From Apteryx mantelli (lineage: Eukaryota > Chordata > Aves > Apterygiformes > Apterygidae), in NCBI RefSeq assembly GCF_036417845.1, contig NC_089983.1, positions 25,263,207 to 25,327,206 on the forward strand: DNA of 64,000 nt. The letters run 5' to 3'. The notes below the pieces were generated by a model that did no database searches, had not been told where the DNA came from, and worked only from the letters and a program-made list of their open reading frames with translations. Below, in pieces: positions 1 through 12,152 of the stretch (its first letter is position 1; the number at the start of each line of letters is the position of its first letter). The position numbers were made by a program, and so were the translations under genes.

Positions 1-3000
1 CTTGCGTTAGCTTAGTAACAGTCTCACTCACCTCCATCTGAACTTGGACCTTCTCAGAAAAACACAGCAGATTTCTGCACTGTCTTCTCTAAGGCAAAGC
101 TCCTTTCAGAGCTGATGTAGCATACTTTGTGCTGACTTGTGAAGAATATTTCTTATTCCTCTCTATATACTTTTGTACTGAGATAATTAAGTCCCTTACA
201 GTAAATAATAAGACATGACGAAATCTACCTTTATGCAGAGGTGGCTGTAGTTCTCACTTTCAATGAACTTTCATTAAGGTAACTAAACAAATCTTTCAGG
301 GCCCATCCATTCCACTAGCCACCTCACATTCTTCATTCTAATTTTCATCTTTGTTTCTTCAGATAAACCCTCCAATCTTGCATCATTCCCCTGGGGCAAA
401 CTTTGAAGGTCAACTAATTTAGCAGAGTGAAGTTTAATTTGCTGAAGGAGAGGATTATTAATTTGTTCTGGTTCCTTCTGTTGATTTTCCAGATTTACTA
501 TGTTCAAGTCACAGATGCATATGCAAAGGGCCAGAGAGTATTATTTTCAAATATCTAAAATGTATAAGTTGAAATGTAGCACCTATTTTGTCTTTGGGGA
601 TTTTTTGCTTTTTAAAATTCTGTGCTTTGCTACTGGTGTCAGTTTGCTCATCATGGAATCCATTGCTGGCTTGAGCAAATCACACACATCAGCTTTGAGG
701 CTGATTCATTCTGATTCATTCATCAGCTGATTCACTGACAAAACAAGCAATAGTTTAAAAAAGGAATTTCTACAAAATCAGCTCCAAAAAAGCATTATAT
801 TTTATGGAAGATATTTCTGTTGCTTGCCTGTGGCAAACTTCATTCCTGATAGGACGTTAACTGGCAAGCAGCCAGTGAAGACCTCCAGTACCTTATTAAG
901 TTGTATCTGATATATATCACATGTTTGGAAGTTTAATGATTATATGAAAATTATAGACAAAAGGGTACCCCAAAGAGCAGACCCAGCTTCACCCTGCGTA
1001 TGCCTACTCGTTCACTGTGGCAGAGTTCTTTGTTAGAAATTGGGAATGTTGGTGGGATACAAAGAGTTTGAGCTAGAAAGGCGAGCTGACACATGCGGAG
1101 ACGAATCGCAACCCAGTGTGTTCTGTAAGTTTTAATGTTGTTCATTCTCCAGCACTGTCAGACTTTTTTTTCTTAAATTGTTGGCTCTTCAAAGCTGAAA
1201 CACACTCTTTGCAGGTAAATACTTAAGGCTTTATATGGTATTGCCCCTGTCCTCGTACTCTTTATTTCAAAAAAGGCAGAATATTACAAATTTTTTGCTT
1301 GATTATCCTGTAATGGCTGCACTTGGTCCCCTTAAAAAGAGATAGGCATCTCTGTGCAGAATAAAAGGAAGGGCAACATACAGGGCAGCAAAACTGACTG
1401 TGACCATAAGCCCTGTTCTTAAGAGCAGCAGCATCAGTAACTCAGGTCATCAGTTCAGTATGCATCTGCCTTAGCAAGCTGCTCTGGAGGAAGTCAGATG
1501 TGCTCTCAAGCTTTCCTAGTACTGATGCTGCCAGCTTAATACACCTATTAATGCCTACTCAGTAGCATATACATCCTCTGAACATAAGGCATTTCATATA
1601 CACCATTCAAACAACTTTTCATTCCAGTTTTCTAGCTTGTGTTCTTACTCAGCTTTTACTGGTCCAGAGGCAACTGGCATAGACCTGAACAGTCTCTCTA
1701 TCTCAGGGCAGCAGTCAGAGAAAGCACATATTTGTAGATTTGTCCTTCTGGCACTGTTGGTTTTTTTATTATGATTGTCCCTGAAGATCCTAAGATATTA
1801 ACCACAGGAGATCTGGTGTTGCAGTATTGCTGATGCTATTTCTGCCATGGCTACAGCTACAGCATTTGACTAAATAATACCTATGGAAAAAATAATGATG
1901 TTGATATTAGCAACTTTTAAAAGTGTAGTGATAGCATTAAAGATTCAGTATTAGGTGCTCTGTAAGCACATCTTAAAGAAAAATAAGAATTTAAGTTAAA
2001 ATATCATTATAAATGTTTTGTGACCAAAATTAATGAAATATACCATACTGGTTGAAGGAAAGATATGACAACACTGTTCTGGTTCATCAACATGAGCATT
2101 GATAAATAACCTGCAAATAATAACAGCTGAAAGGAAAACCAGTCAGTTTTCAGCGAGAGATAGGACTTCAAAATAGTTAAGTTCACACATGAACTTGTGT
2201 GCATTTGATACCAAAGAATTCAAAAATGAAAACCTGGTGTAAGAAAAAGAACATGATATAGCTGGTCCTGATTCCAGCCCAAAAATTCCATAGGAAGAAG
2301 AGAACAAATGTTCTGCTGCAAGAGGAATATTTGGGGCTTACCACAAATACCAGATGACATCAGTGTTTTCAGTGCTGTGATGACAGAAATGCCAGTTGCT
2401 GTGAGTTGTATTTGCACACCTCAAGCTCATCGTGGTGTATCAATACACAAATGTTTTGCACACACAAAAAACATTTTCTTTAAAGTGACCTTTTTAAAAC
2501 TATCTTTTCAGAATCACAACCATGCAATAAAATAGAAATGATTTTGAAACAAAAAGTGAATATGGTTAAGATTTTTTCAACTCAGTACCATACTTGACTG
2601 TTTGAGTGGTAGTAATTCTGCCTTAACTTTGACACAACAGAAGTAGGTCAAGAAATTTGATGAGCTGAGTTGTGCGGTTTGTAATTTTAAATGTAACATT
2701 ATAACATAGCTAACTGTAGCATGTTATTCACTATTCGAAGACCCTTTTCTGCCAGTCATGCTGCTTGTGAGATTATTTGCAATTACCATACTTTTTGATG
2801 ATTTAGGAGACTTTAATCTCTGAATGTTTCTTAAGTTGCCAACATCAGCTGGTAAGCAAACATTAAGATGAAGTTCATTTGTTTGGGTTTTTTTTCCTTG
2901 ATTTCTCCACTAGTCTATACAAACTTTTGTACTGTCCTTACCACACTATCTGAGAACCACCAAGAAGTGCGTCAAACAGCATGACTAACATTTCACACGT

Positions 3001-6000
3001 GGTTTGTTCCTCTCCTTGGGGAGAAAATTGCATGCATAATGGAACATATTGCTTTGGCAAAGTTTTATTGTTTAATTGTTGCTATTTTTTTTAAGCCTGT
3101 GTTGTGTATTTATTTGAAAGGGGCAAATTGAAGAAGTATGTATTGTACGTAGAACAGAAGTTGGTGATATTTGTGCTGATCATTACAAGAGCTCATTCTT
3201 GGCTGACTCTTGAAGGAACATAGTTCAGCTTTTCCTTTACTCTGGCCAGGTGCCACAGTCTTCAAACCTAAACACTGTCCATTTAATACCTTGAGGACAC
3301 AGCCTAGTGTCTGAAACTTCACTAGATATCCCACAGGAGTCAGAGTAGGCAATAGAGGATTGGTATGATGTCTTTATCATAACACATCCTTGGACTATTA
3401 CAAATCTCTTCATGCCATCCTTTCTGATAAATATGAAAGTATTATAGGATCTTCCTTTGGTTCTCAACATTATTTCTACTTGATATGTTAGACTTCTGTT
3501 TCATATTCTGCAACCACATTGTGAGCTTCTTTTGAAGCAATGTATTGATTTTAAAATTGCTCTCTTGACTTCTTCATCATTGTCCATTTTTATTTAATTG
3601 ATTTTCTTTCTACATAAGTTTCTGGAGGCTCTGTGAAGTAAAAGGGGAAAAAAGGAAAACAATATCCAACAGCTGCCTTTCTTGCTTCTCAAAGATCCCA
3701 TGGCATTTTTCAAGGATAAGCTCATAGTGCTAATTTTCTAATCACATTCAGCTTTGGTTAATAATGTCTTCATCCACGGTACCGAAACTCCGACTGGATC
3801 CATGGAGTCAGTATTCTCCTGTATTGTGTCTTTCTGACACAATCTTTTGTGTCTTTTATTGTATGAGATTACTATATGTTGTTAAAATATTTTGTCACTG
3901 TCCTCTCAGACATTGTTATGTCAGGCAGAGTGGCTAACATGCACATGTTTGTGTGTACAGCACCACTGCATGCACTGTGTGTCATTAAACTGAACCAGAT
4001 AGTCAGTAGTCAGTAGTAAAAGCACTTTGTTGCTGAATAAATCGAAAATAGTATTAATGCAATAAATGTTTATGTAAGCAGGATTGATTCTGTATATTTT
4101 CTAGAATCTGCTATTGTTTTCTGTTTTTAAGCTACTAATATCTTCAAGTCTGCATAACATTGTTGTTGCTAGATGCAGTGCTGGAGTTTATCTAAAATTG
4201 CCAATTTGGCTTGTTTTATTTAGTATTAAGTTTAGGCAAAGACTAACTACTCAGAGTATAAACAATGTCTTTTAGTCTGCGTTACTAATATCTATATCTG
4301 TTAGTTATTTTCCATTAACTACTTATATCCATTTTCTGTCAAGTGCAAAAGAAGTCTGTCCTCTATACCTTGAATTTGGTAAAAATTACTGAAATTCAAC
4401 ATCCAAAGATCAAATGTAGGCATTATAAGGACAGTGATGATGTTAAAATTATGAAAACCTACAAAACTAACTCTGTAGTAGGAGAAACACCTTTCTGTCA
4501 CTCCTTAGATTTTTATTACATTAAAGTAAGGTAACATGCCATTATTCTGTATTTACTCTTTGTATCTAGTTTGCTTACAAACACAAAGCACAAGAAAGTA
4601 GTGATTAGAGAATACAGGTATGGAAAGACATGTTACCAGTTAATGTAATGAAGCAGCATAATTCATTCTTTGCTGTCTATATTATGTAGAGGGAAGCAAA
4701 TGTACATTAATCATGCAGGAAGGAGGAAATTGAGATGTATGGAAGGAAAGAGTGACATGATACATGAACCCATCCCCCAGCCTTGCATAGCTGGCAACAG
4801 GTCCATTTTTGAATAATACATATTTTGACAGACATGTCATTTAACAGGCAGGGCTGACCAGAAGGGTTGTAAGGAAGCAGCCACTTATTAACAAGAGAAG
4901 GGAGGGAACAAAGCATTATTATATCTAATGCAAAGTAATACTGACCCAGTTAGCATCCGCTAATGCAGAGGTGCTGGCTAACTGACAGATTTCAGAGAGC
5001 AGCCATCCATGGGGAATTGTCGCTGAGTGTGGATGCTTCTGGTGTACGGTGGGCGCTGCAGAGGTAGCTACCAAGACTAATACTGCTCAACAGCTGCTCA
5101 GGCTCAACTCCTTGACAGCCCTGCTCCACACCCTTCCTACAAGGAGAGAAGGGGATTGAAAAAGGCAGAGAAGATTGCCTGCTTAGCTGCCTGTCCCTTG
5201 AGAGGAGCTGTGTGGGTGCCAGGCTCATAGCCTGCCTGCTGTCCCAGGAAAAGATATATGTAGTTGGTCCTGGGAGAGAGGTAAAATTCAATCTACAAGA
5301 CTCTACCTGTGCAAAGAGCAAGAGTGCAGGATCTACAGCCTCCTGGAGAAGTGGGCAACCATGGGACAAAACTTGCCTTGTGCTGTGAGTATAGAAGCAC
5401 AGAGCTGCCCCTAGCTCCTCTACTCAACATAAGTTTTATGTGTACCCATGCTGTGCTTGTCCACATGGCTCACAGAGGGAAACAAACTCATTCAAAATCC
5501 ACTGTGCCAAGTGGAGCGGCACTTGCACATTTCTCCCTAAAACTCCAGCTCCTAGGATGCGCGACCAGCTTGGCACTAGCTGTGCCAAGACAAGCAAGAC
5601 AAAAACAAGGAGGCTGTGCTTGACGGATCCCTGTCAGAACCGTTTCTTGGCATCCTTCTTCCATCACCCTTCCTCTGAGGCACAGCATCAAGGAAAGGCC
5701 AGAGGGGCAGTATCCAGGGCTGCCACTTCGCTGCTGTACTCTAGGCTCCTCCAAGGAGGAACGGCACATCCCAGAAAGAATTAATGCTGCTTTAACAGGC
5801 CTGAACTATCCACTCACTTTATCAGAGGTCTTTTGCAGAATGGCAGGCCTTTCACCTTTGCAGAGGGAAAACAACATGAACGGGAGCTGGAGCCTATGCA
5901 CCCTGCTCCCCCTCAATACGACTTCATTTTGCCCCCTCTTTCTGTTGCCAGTGGTGAAGGTTGGTGGACATGGGAGCGAAAATCATGACCTCTCCAGTCA

Positions 6001-7291
6001 GAGCACTGATTTGTGAACTCCGTTATTCTGCACTGGCCATATTTAATGTTGCTGAGGAGGCCCACGAAATGCTTCTGTTCCATTAAACTTCAATTCACAA
6101 AAATGCTGCATACGACATTTATACATACTTTCATGTGTATACATACATTTACACATACTTTCAGTTTGAATTGAATGAAATCATAAAAATGACCAAGATG
6201 AAATATAAAAGAAAATCACAGCAAAGGCAACTCAAGCTCATGTTCATCAGCCTAGTATGCCTGATGTAACTTATTTAGCTGCTTCCTATTTTTCCACTAG
6301 TTGTCACTTAAGGAAAGTTAAAATAATTTTTATTTGTTATGATTCTTATAAAATTTGACCACAGTTTATTTCATTGCTGGTTTATTTCCTTTTCTCCTAT
6401 CAGCTCCATTTTTTATATCTGTCTTGATTTTAGATTTAGTTTGTGGGAATTAATTTTGCTTTTCTACCTCCCCAAAATCTGAGGTGCTTTATAAAGGAAA
6501 CAGGTGGATCCTACCAAGGTAAAAGGTATTTATCTTGCCTAGATAGTTTTATATGCAGGCAAATAACATGTAATAAAAATAAATTCATGTGGAGGAGAAT
6601 GATGCTTATGAAATGGTAGGCATAATCATCAGATAAGTCTAAACTGTTGTGCTGTAGGTAACAAATTTTTACTTTTACTTTATTATGACTTATTCTGGAG
6701 TTGCATCTTTTTGAAATTTTAGCTGAGAACTCTGGTTCAGTTTAATGACACATGGAATTGGGCTCTGTGACTTTGCTTGATTTTGACCGTTCTGCTCTCC
6801 TTTCTGTCTTCCCACTCCTTCCATAGGTTCCCTCACGCCAGGACAAAATCTGCAGGTCTATTTTGTTTTGTTATGGAATAATACTTTTTCAAGAGCCCCT
6901 GGATGATATTTCCAGTCACTTTTTTGCCACTTATTTGTCCTCAGCTGCCAGAAGAAATTTGAAATGCATCATGCTCACTACTCAAACTGATAACACGAGA
7001 GGTCCAGAAGAAATTGTTTATAAAACTTCTGACACCGTATGTCTTGTAATGTTCTGTATGTCTGTGTCATGTCTATAGTTTTATGTCCTAATCTGACATT
7101 ATGAGATTACATAATGCATTCGATCTTTAAGCAAGTACTCAAATGTTTGGCAGACTTATGGCACTTCAGGTATTATTTCTTTTTATGGACAGATAGGTCA
7201 AATCTGCAAACAATTTAATGGCCATACATCACTACCCTTGTCAAATCAATCCTCCTAGCAAATGTGCTATAGGCAGTAGGAATGTTTAGAA
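1..7291. other. Gene desert, no supported gene
   Basis: This AT-rich stretch has no gene I can support. It holds the tandem CTGATTCATT cluster at 701-734. On the minus strand, a frame of 85 codons ending at 283 lies in a longer, stop-interrupted frame to about 1175, discussed as a finding. Positions 5000-5770 are more GC-rich, with overlapping frames of 93-125 codons on both strands but no recognised product. I see no clear repeat family in the rest. Confidence 0.6.
701..734 (+). promoter_or_regulatory. Tandem CTGATTCATT cluster (possible HOX-PBX sites)
   Basis: CTGATTCATT occurs twice head to tail (701-710 and 711-720), and CTGATTCA recurs at 727-734. TGATTCAT fits the general PBX-HOX consensus TGATNNAT, and the third copy overlaps a CAGCTG E-box inside the palindrome ATCAGCTGAT. 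Occupancy is inference; the repetition itself is visible. Confidence 0.3.
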
Positions 7292-7378
7292 GCCTAATCC
7301 TTCAAGGTGCTAAACATACCAGTCCTCTTAAATTCAAGTGGAGGTGAAGGCTCTCAGCACCTCACCGGACTAGGGCAC
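7292..7378. repeat. MITE-like palindromic relic 1
   Basis: The ends are imperfect inverted repeats. The left end CCTAATCCTTCAAGGTGCTAA pairs with the right end, whose reverse complement is CCTAGTCCGGTGAGGTGCTGA. The interior 'AAATTCAAGTGGAGGTG' resembles the 'gacttcaatgggagctg' core common in palindromic repeats of turtles, crocodiles and birds. No transposase is present. Confidence 0.5.
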
Positions 7379-10300
7379 CAATTAGTCTACTTTTATAGTA
7401 ATCCTGAATGCATGGACTTCCTGCACGTATATTAGGGTTCAAACTACCCTTTAGATTTACCTCACTGAAACCTGAGAAGAAGCTATGCAAGTGTGGGCTA
7501 AAATGGCTCCATATGCTTCTTGGCTCCAGCATACACTTAGGACTTCTTTTTTTCTTTCTCTCAGCTGAGAATTCTGCTCTCAGTTCTGCTGAGCTTAAGA
7601 AAAATGTGGTGTTCTCATTAACACTTTAACCCTGTTCCCAAATAAATTACCTCATGCCACCATTTAGTTTAGCAGCAGCAGGCAAATTGAAAGGATTTGA
7701 GGTGTCAAAAGGGGGCCAAACTTGACCCCAGAATCCTAGGAAAGAAGTATTTCCTTGTTTAAAGAGTGGGAGGAAAGAACAGTGCACGAAATACACACAG
7801 CCCTCGTGGAGCAAACACTTACATGATTAAATCCTCAAATAGGTTGTCTGAGGAAGGCTTGACAGGTCTGCTAGTTCCCTTTGTTAAAGCACTGATCTTT
7901 TGCATGTGTAGGTTGGCTGAAGAGCTATCAGTACAGGCAGGACATTGGTTTCTCATTTTATCTGGCTTGCCATGTAACTTAAGGAGACTTACACTTCCTT
8001 TCTGACTCATCCAAAGATTGAGCCAAGAGCCAGGTGCTGGACCTGTAAAATTTCCTAGTCATTTCTTTTATTTTGTAAAGTATCTTAGAAAGAGCAGCTT
8101 TCATTTCAGGGAATTGTAATGACTGTTATATTCCTGCTTCTCCCCAAAACTACCACTTCTATACCTCCTCCCTGAAGGTGTATCACAAGCAAGCTTTTTA
8201 TTTCTGATAGAAGAATGGGCAAACAACTCCCTGCTAAAGTGACAGCCATAAATCAGTGAGACAGGATGTGCTGTAAAAGTCATAAGGCACTTTCACCCCC
8301 GTCTGTGCAGTGCACAGCCACAGGAAAGCACAGATTTCCCCAGACCCAGGAAGCACGTCCTGGGTCTGGCCCCATCTTCCCAGTGCTTAACCAACACCCT
8401 TTGGATGTGTTTCTCAGCTGAACATTTCAGGTATCTAATGCAGGGCTGAGGGGGAAGGAGCCAGGGTCATGACCACGAAGCCTGAGAGGGAATGTGTGTG
8501 CCCGGAAGGCTATGGGCGGTGCAGTATGTTCCCTCCAGCCTCATGCAGGTGCACTGAATAAATCAGCCCCAGATTGCTTGAAAGTATGCACGAAAATTTT
8601 TGTAGCCACAGGAGCATGTAGTAAGGGTGTCTGGGAATGAAAGGAGGATCAGCAGTGGCTCTGTATCATTATGAAAACTAAACAATCTCAATCAGGGAGT
8701 ATATGTCAATTATAGGGAGTCTCAGATGGTCTTGGAGCACCAGCTGAAAGAGTAAGGTGATCAAAATGCAGCTCCAGAATTGGGTCTTGTTCTTCAGCCG
8801 GCATTAACAGGGATAAGATCTCTGGATACGCTGACTGCAAATGATGATTTGCTTCTGAAACTGCAGAGCCCTGCTGTGAAGAGCCCTAGAGCCATGACAT
8901 AAAAAGAAAAGACTTCTTAATTGGCACAGGGAAACTAAATTCGTGTCCTAAGGCTGACAGATTAAATATGTAATTTTTTTCCAGAAGCCACTAAAATAAA
9001 TGCTGTAAATAGATGATTTTAAAGATTTCTTCACTGTAACATTGTGTCCCTGCTTGCTAGGAAGGTGTTTTGTGTCCACAGAAGAGCCAAATCAATATGC
9101 ACCTATTCTAGTAGTTAAGTTCATTCTATAATAACAGATTACTGGTGAAGTAGCACTTAGCTGTAGTAGCACATTGGTGCTGAGTAGTGATTTCAAAGCT
9201 TATTTTACCATTTAATGAGAATGTATTAGCACTAGCTGAATAATGAGAAAATACCTTTTGTAGCACATTCATTAAATTATATTTCAGTATCTAATTCCTC
9301 CCTGTTTATCACTTTCTTTTGAAGCTTTGTTCATTGTATTTTCTCCTTGCCATTCCAGTTTATCCCAACAGTATGAACTCCTCATATATTGATGGAGTTT
9401 ATGTACAAATATGCACGCATATACACATACTATTCTTAAGCTTATTTGAATAACTTTGGCTCTTGAATAGTATCTCTTCTCGGAAGCACTGAACTCTCCG
9501 AAAGTGCACACTATAAAAACAAAGGAAGTTTCTCATTAAATGTTTCCTTATGTGTTAAATAATTCTGGGTTCTTTTAGGAAGTTCACAAGAAGGGACATT
9601 TCAAAAATGAATGTAGTGAAATTGTAGTATTTTGGTAGTGTTTCTAATACACAGATTATATATAATCTTATTTCTGTTTTTCTCATATAGATGATGGCAT
9701 GGTTAAAATCACCTCACATTTGCTGCTATGGGACCATTGTTTGAATTGTTTATTGCTCTGTGAAACTTTAATCAGAACAGCTAACATTTGCTGTGACCTC
9801 GAATGATTTTTTAATCAATTAAAAATGTTTAACCATTTCTGATAATGAGTTGAGAGAAAAATACATTGGTTTGTTCCTGTTAAAAAAAAAAAGATGTTGA
9901 GAAACTTTTCCATGCACTGGTGCAGGAACGTTGTCAGGATACTTGTTCTGCCACTCAAGGCCTGTCTGTTCCTATTCTTATGAAAAATCCACCGCACTCA
10001 ACAAGGCTCCCAGTGTAAGTACAATAAAATAAAAAAAAACAAAATGACACATTAAAGAAATTCAGTTTGCATAAGCTTAGAGATTCAGTAGTGTTTAGTA
10101 ATGCAGTCTCTGCAGATGCCGCTAGCACTCACGGTGCCTGTGCCTTGGCAAAAGCATCATCTCCGCTAAGCGAACGAGCTTCTCCCTCACAGTGGCCGCG
10201 AGGCCTGGGCTGGCCCTGCAGGACAGCTGCTGCTTTTGCCTGTGTATAACACTGTATTGTTAAATCGATTAATAATGTGAGGTTTTCACCCTTTTCTAAA

Positions 10301-11493
10301 TCAGTGTATGTTAGGAATTCATAAGGAAAGATATTAAATCTGAATCTTTAAACTCACTGTATAGTATTTATGATTTCATAAATATATATACCATTCTCTG
10401 ATCAAACTATTGCTATTAGTTTGACCACATTGTATACATGAAATACATTGATCCACTCTTTGCCTAATGTTTTTAGACTGTTTTTAATATGTAACTCTTA
10501 ACATCTGCATTATATACAAGGTATAAATGATTTGAAAGGGCTATTATTTAGTTAAGAGACTTATTTGTTACAATCATTCAGGTTTTTGTAATTTTTATTC
10601 TTAAAACTCAGGAACATGAAATCATACTGCTTATGGTTAAATCATATATAAATAGTATTCAAAATTATATCCTCAATCAGCGGATCACAGTGGTATGTGC
10701 GTAATTTTAAGTGTTTAAGTAAATACCATGGAAGTTAAATGGAATAAAAAAGTGTACTTTGAATGTTTTGCCAAATATGAATGACATACAAAGAGTCCTT
10801 CAGTCAAGTCTACTTGCAAAACCGTAAATATAAATAAAAATTACTTTAAAATTGTATATAGAGGTACTATTTCTGCAATTGTAATGATCCATAACAGCAA
10901 GACATACCCTATGGACTTGAGACAATGTTTAGAGGTTCAGATTCTCTGCACTTGTTACATGATCAGATCAGGTTATCATAACATTTTTTGGCCTTAGATG
11001 TTGCTGAGTCCTAATCTTATGATGACTGTAACTGAGAAACAATTTAGTAGATAAATGCTTTTCCACTCACAAATAACCAGAAATAACCACTTTAGATATG
11101 TATTCAGTAAAGCTGAGCCACGTGTTTAAACTTTATCTTTCCCTTTTCTTTGTATGATCTACTGGTTTAAACGTTTAAATGACTGCTAAGGGTTTAATGT
11201 AGGTTATCTTGATCACACAGAAATATGATATGATTAAGTACCCCAGTGTACTTGTCTGTATCAGCTCTAATATATCCACTTACAAAGGCTATTATCTGAA
11301 CTCTAAAAGGGCAGTTTCATCTCCTGAAAACAGGATATCAATAAGGAGTTTCTTTTGTTGGATAAGTAGCCATGTTTCTTCTTGGGAAAGTGTGGAAGTG
11401 CATGTAATGCCCTAGGGAGAATTTCTAAAGAGATGCATAATGAAGAAGTTTCCCTTCTAAATTTCCAGGTAGCTGAAGCAGAGAAGGACCAAC
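7379..11493. other. Gene desert with hairpins and AT-rich candidate regulatory DNA
   Basis: No gene is visible. The stretch holds the hairpin pair at 8303-8369, four TAGCAC motifs at 9151-9266, and a perfect 16-base palindrome AGATTATATATAATCT at 9653-9668. A small CpG-containing patch lies at 10118-10202. From 10260 to 11200 there is a long AT-rich, non-repetitive run that could include conserved regulatory sequence. Confidence 0.5.
8303..8369. other. Two adjacent hairpins
   Basis: CTGTGCA-G-TGCACAG at 8303-8317 is a 7-base-arm palindrome. Next to it, CCAGACCCAGGA (8340-8351) and TCCTGGGTCTGG (8358-8369) are a perfect 12-base inverted repeat with a 6-base loop. The GC-rich 12-base stem would be stable in RNA or single-stranded DNA. 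No transcript is known to me here. Confidence 0.5.
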
Positions 11494-12152
11494 CCAGAAT
11501 CACAGCCACACAGACCTGCTGGCCGGAGGGGACCATTGCCCGTCTCTAATCCAGCCTCTCATTCAGAGCTGGGCTGTTGCCATCTCCAGGTCAGGTCAGC
11601 TGTGGCTTTGTCTAGCCAAGTCTTGAAAGCCTCGAAGAATGGAGATTCAGCAGCCTCTCTGGGTAACCTGCTCTGGTGCTGCACCACCTCCAGAGAAAAA
11701 AGTTTTTCCTAATGTCCAGGCTGAATATCCCAAGCTGCCCTTTGTGGCTGTTGCCCTTTTTAAATTGTCCACTGTTACCAAGAACGGTTTGACTCCGCCA
11801 TCCTTGTAACTCCCCTTCAAGTAGTTGCAGATCACTTTGTCAGATGAAACAGCCCAGCTCCATCAGCGTCTCCTTAAAGGTCTTGTGCTGCAGTCTCCTG
11901 ACTGTCTGGTAGCCCTCCACTGGACCTTCTCCAGTTTCTCAGTATCTCTTGAACCCTGAGACCCAAAACAGCACAGTATTCCAGATGCCACCTCACCGCT
12001 GCCAGGTAGAGGGGGATAAAAACTTCCCTCAACTGCTGGCCCCACTCCTTTTGTAGCCCAGTACACAGTTTGCCTTATTTGTGATGAGAGCACATTGCTG
12101 GCTCATGTTAACTTTGTGTCCACCAAAACCTTGTGGTCTTTTTCAGCAGGTC
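11494..12152 (-). mobile_element. CR1 LINE fragment, 5'-truncated
   Basis: The plus strand reads as the reverse complement of the 3' part of a CR1 retrotransposon, the main LINE of birds. It starts with an AGAATCACAG tail remnant and the 'GAGGGGACCATTGCCC' equivalent of the usual GGAAGGGACC segment. It continues through 'CAGCCTCTCTGGGTAACCTG', 'TTTTTCCTAATGTCCAGGCT', 'CCACTGGACCTTCTCCAG' and 'GCACATTGCTGGCTCATGTT', in the standard CR1 order. Divergence is high and the terminal octamer repeat is eroded, so it is an old copy. No intact reverse-transcriptase frame remains. Confidence 0.9.

Noticed and set aside
4992-5784. Overlapping frames of 93-125 codons on both strands
   Set aside because: Mutual overlap on both strands in a GC-richer patch is typical of chance open frames. 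No family is recognised.
9653-9668. Perfect 16-base palindrome AGATTATATATAATCT
   Set aside because: About one 16-base perfect palindrome is expected by chance in a window of this size, so it is not evidence of function by itself.
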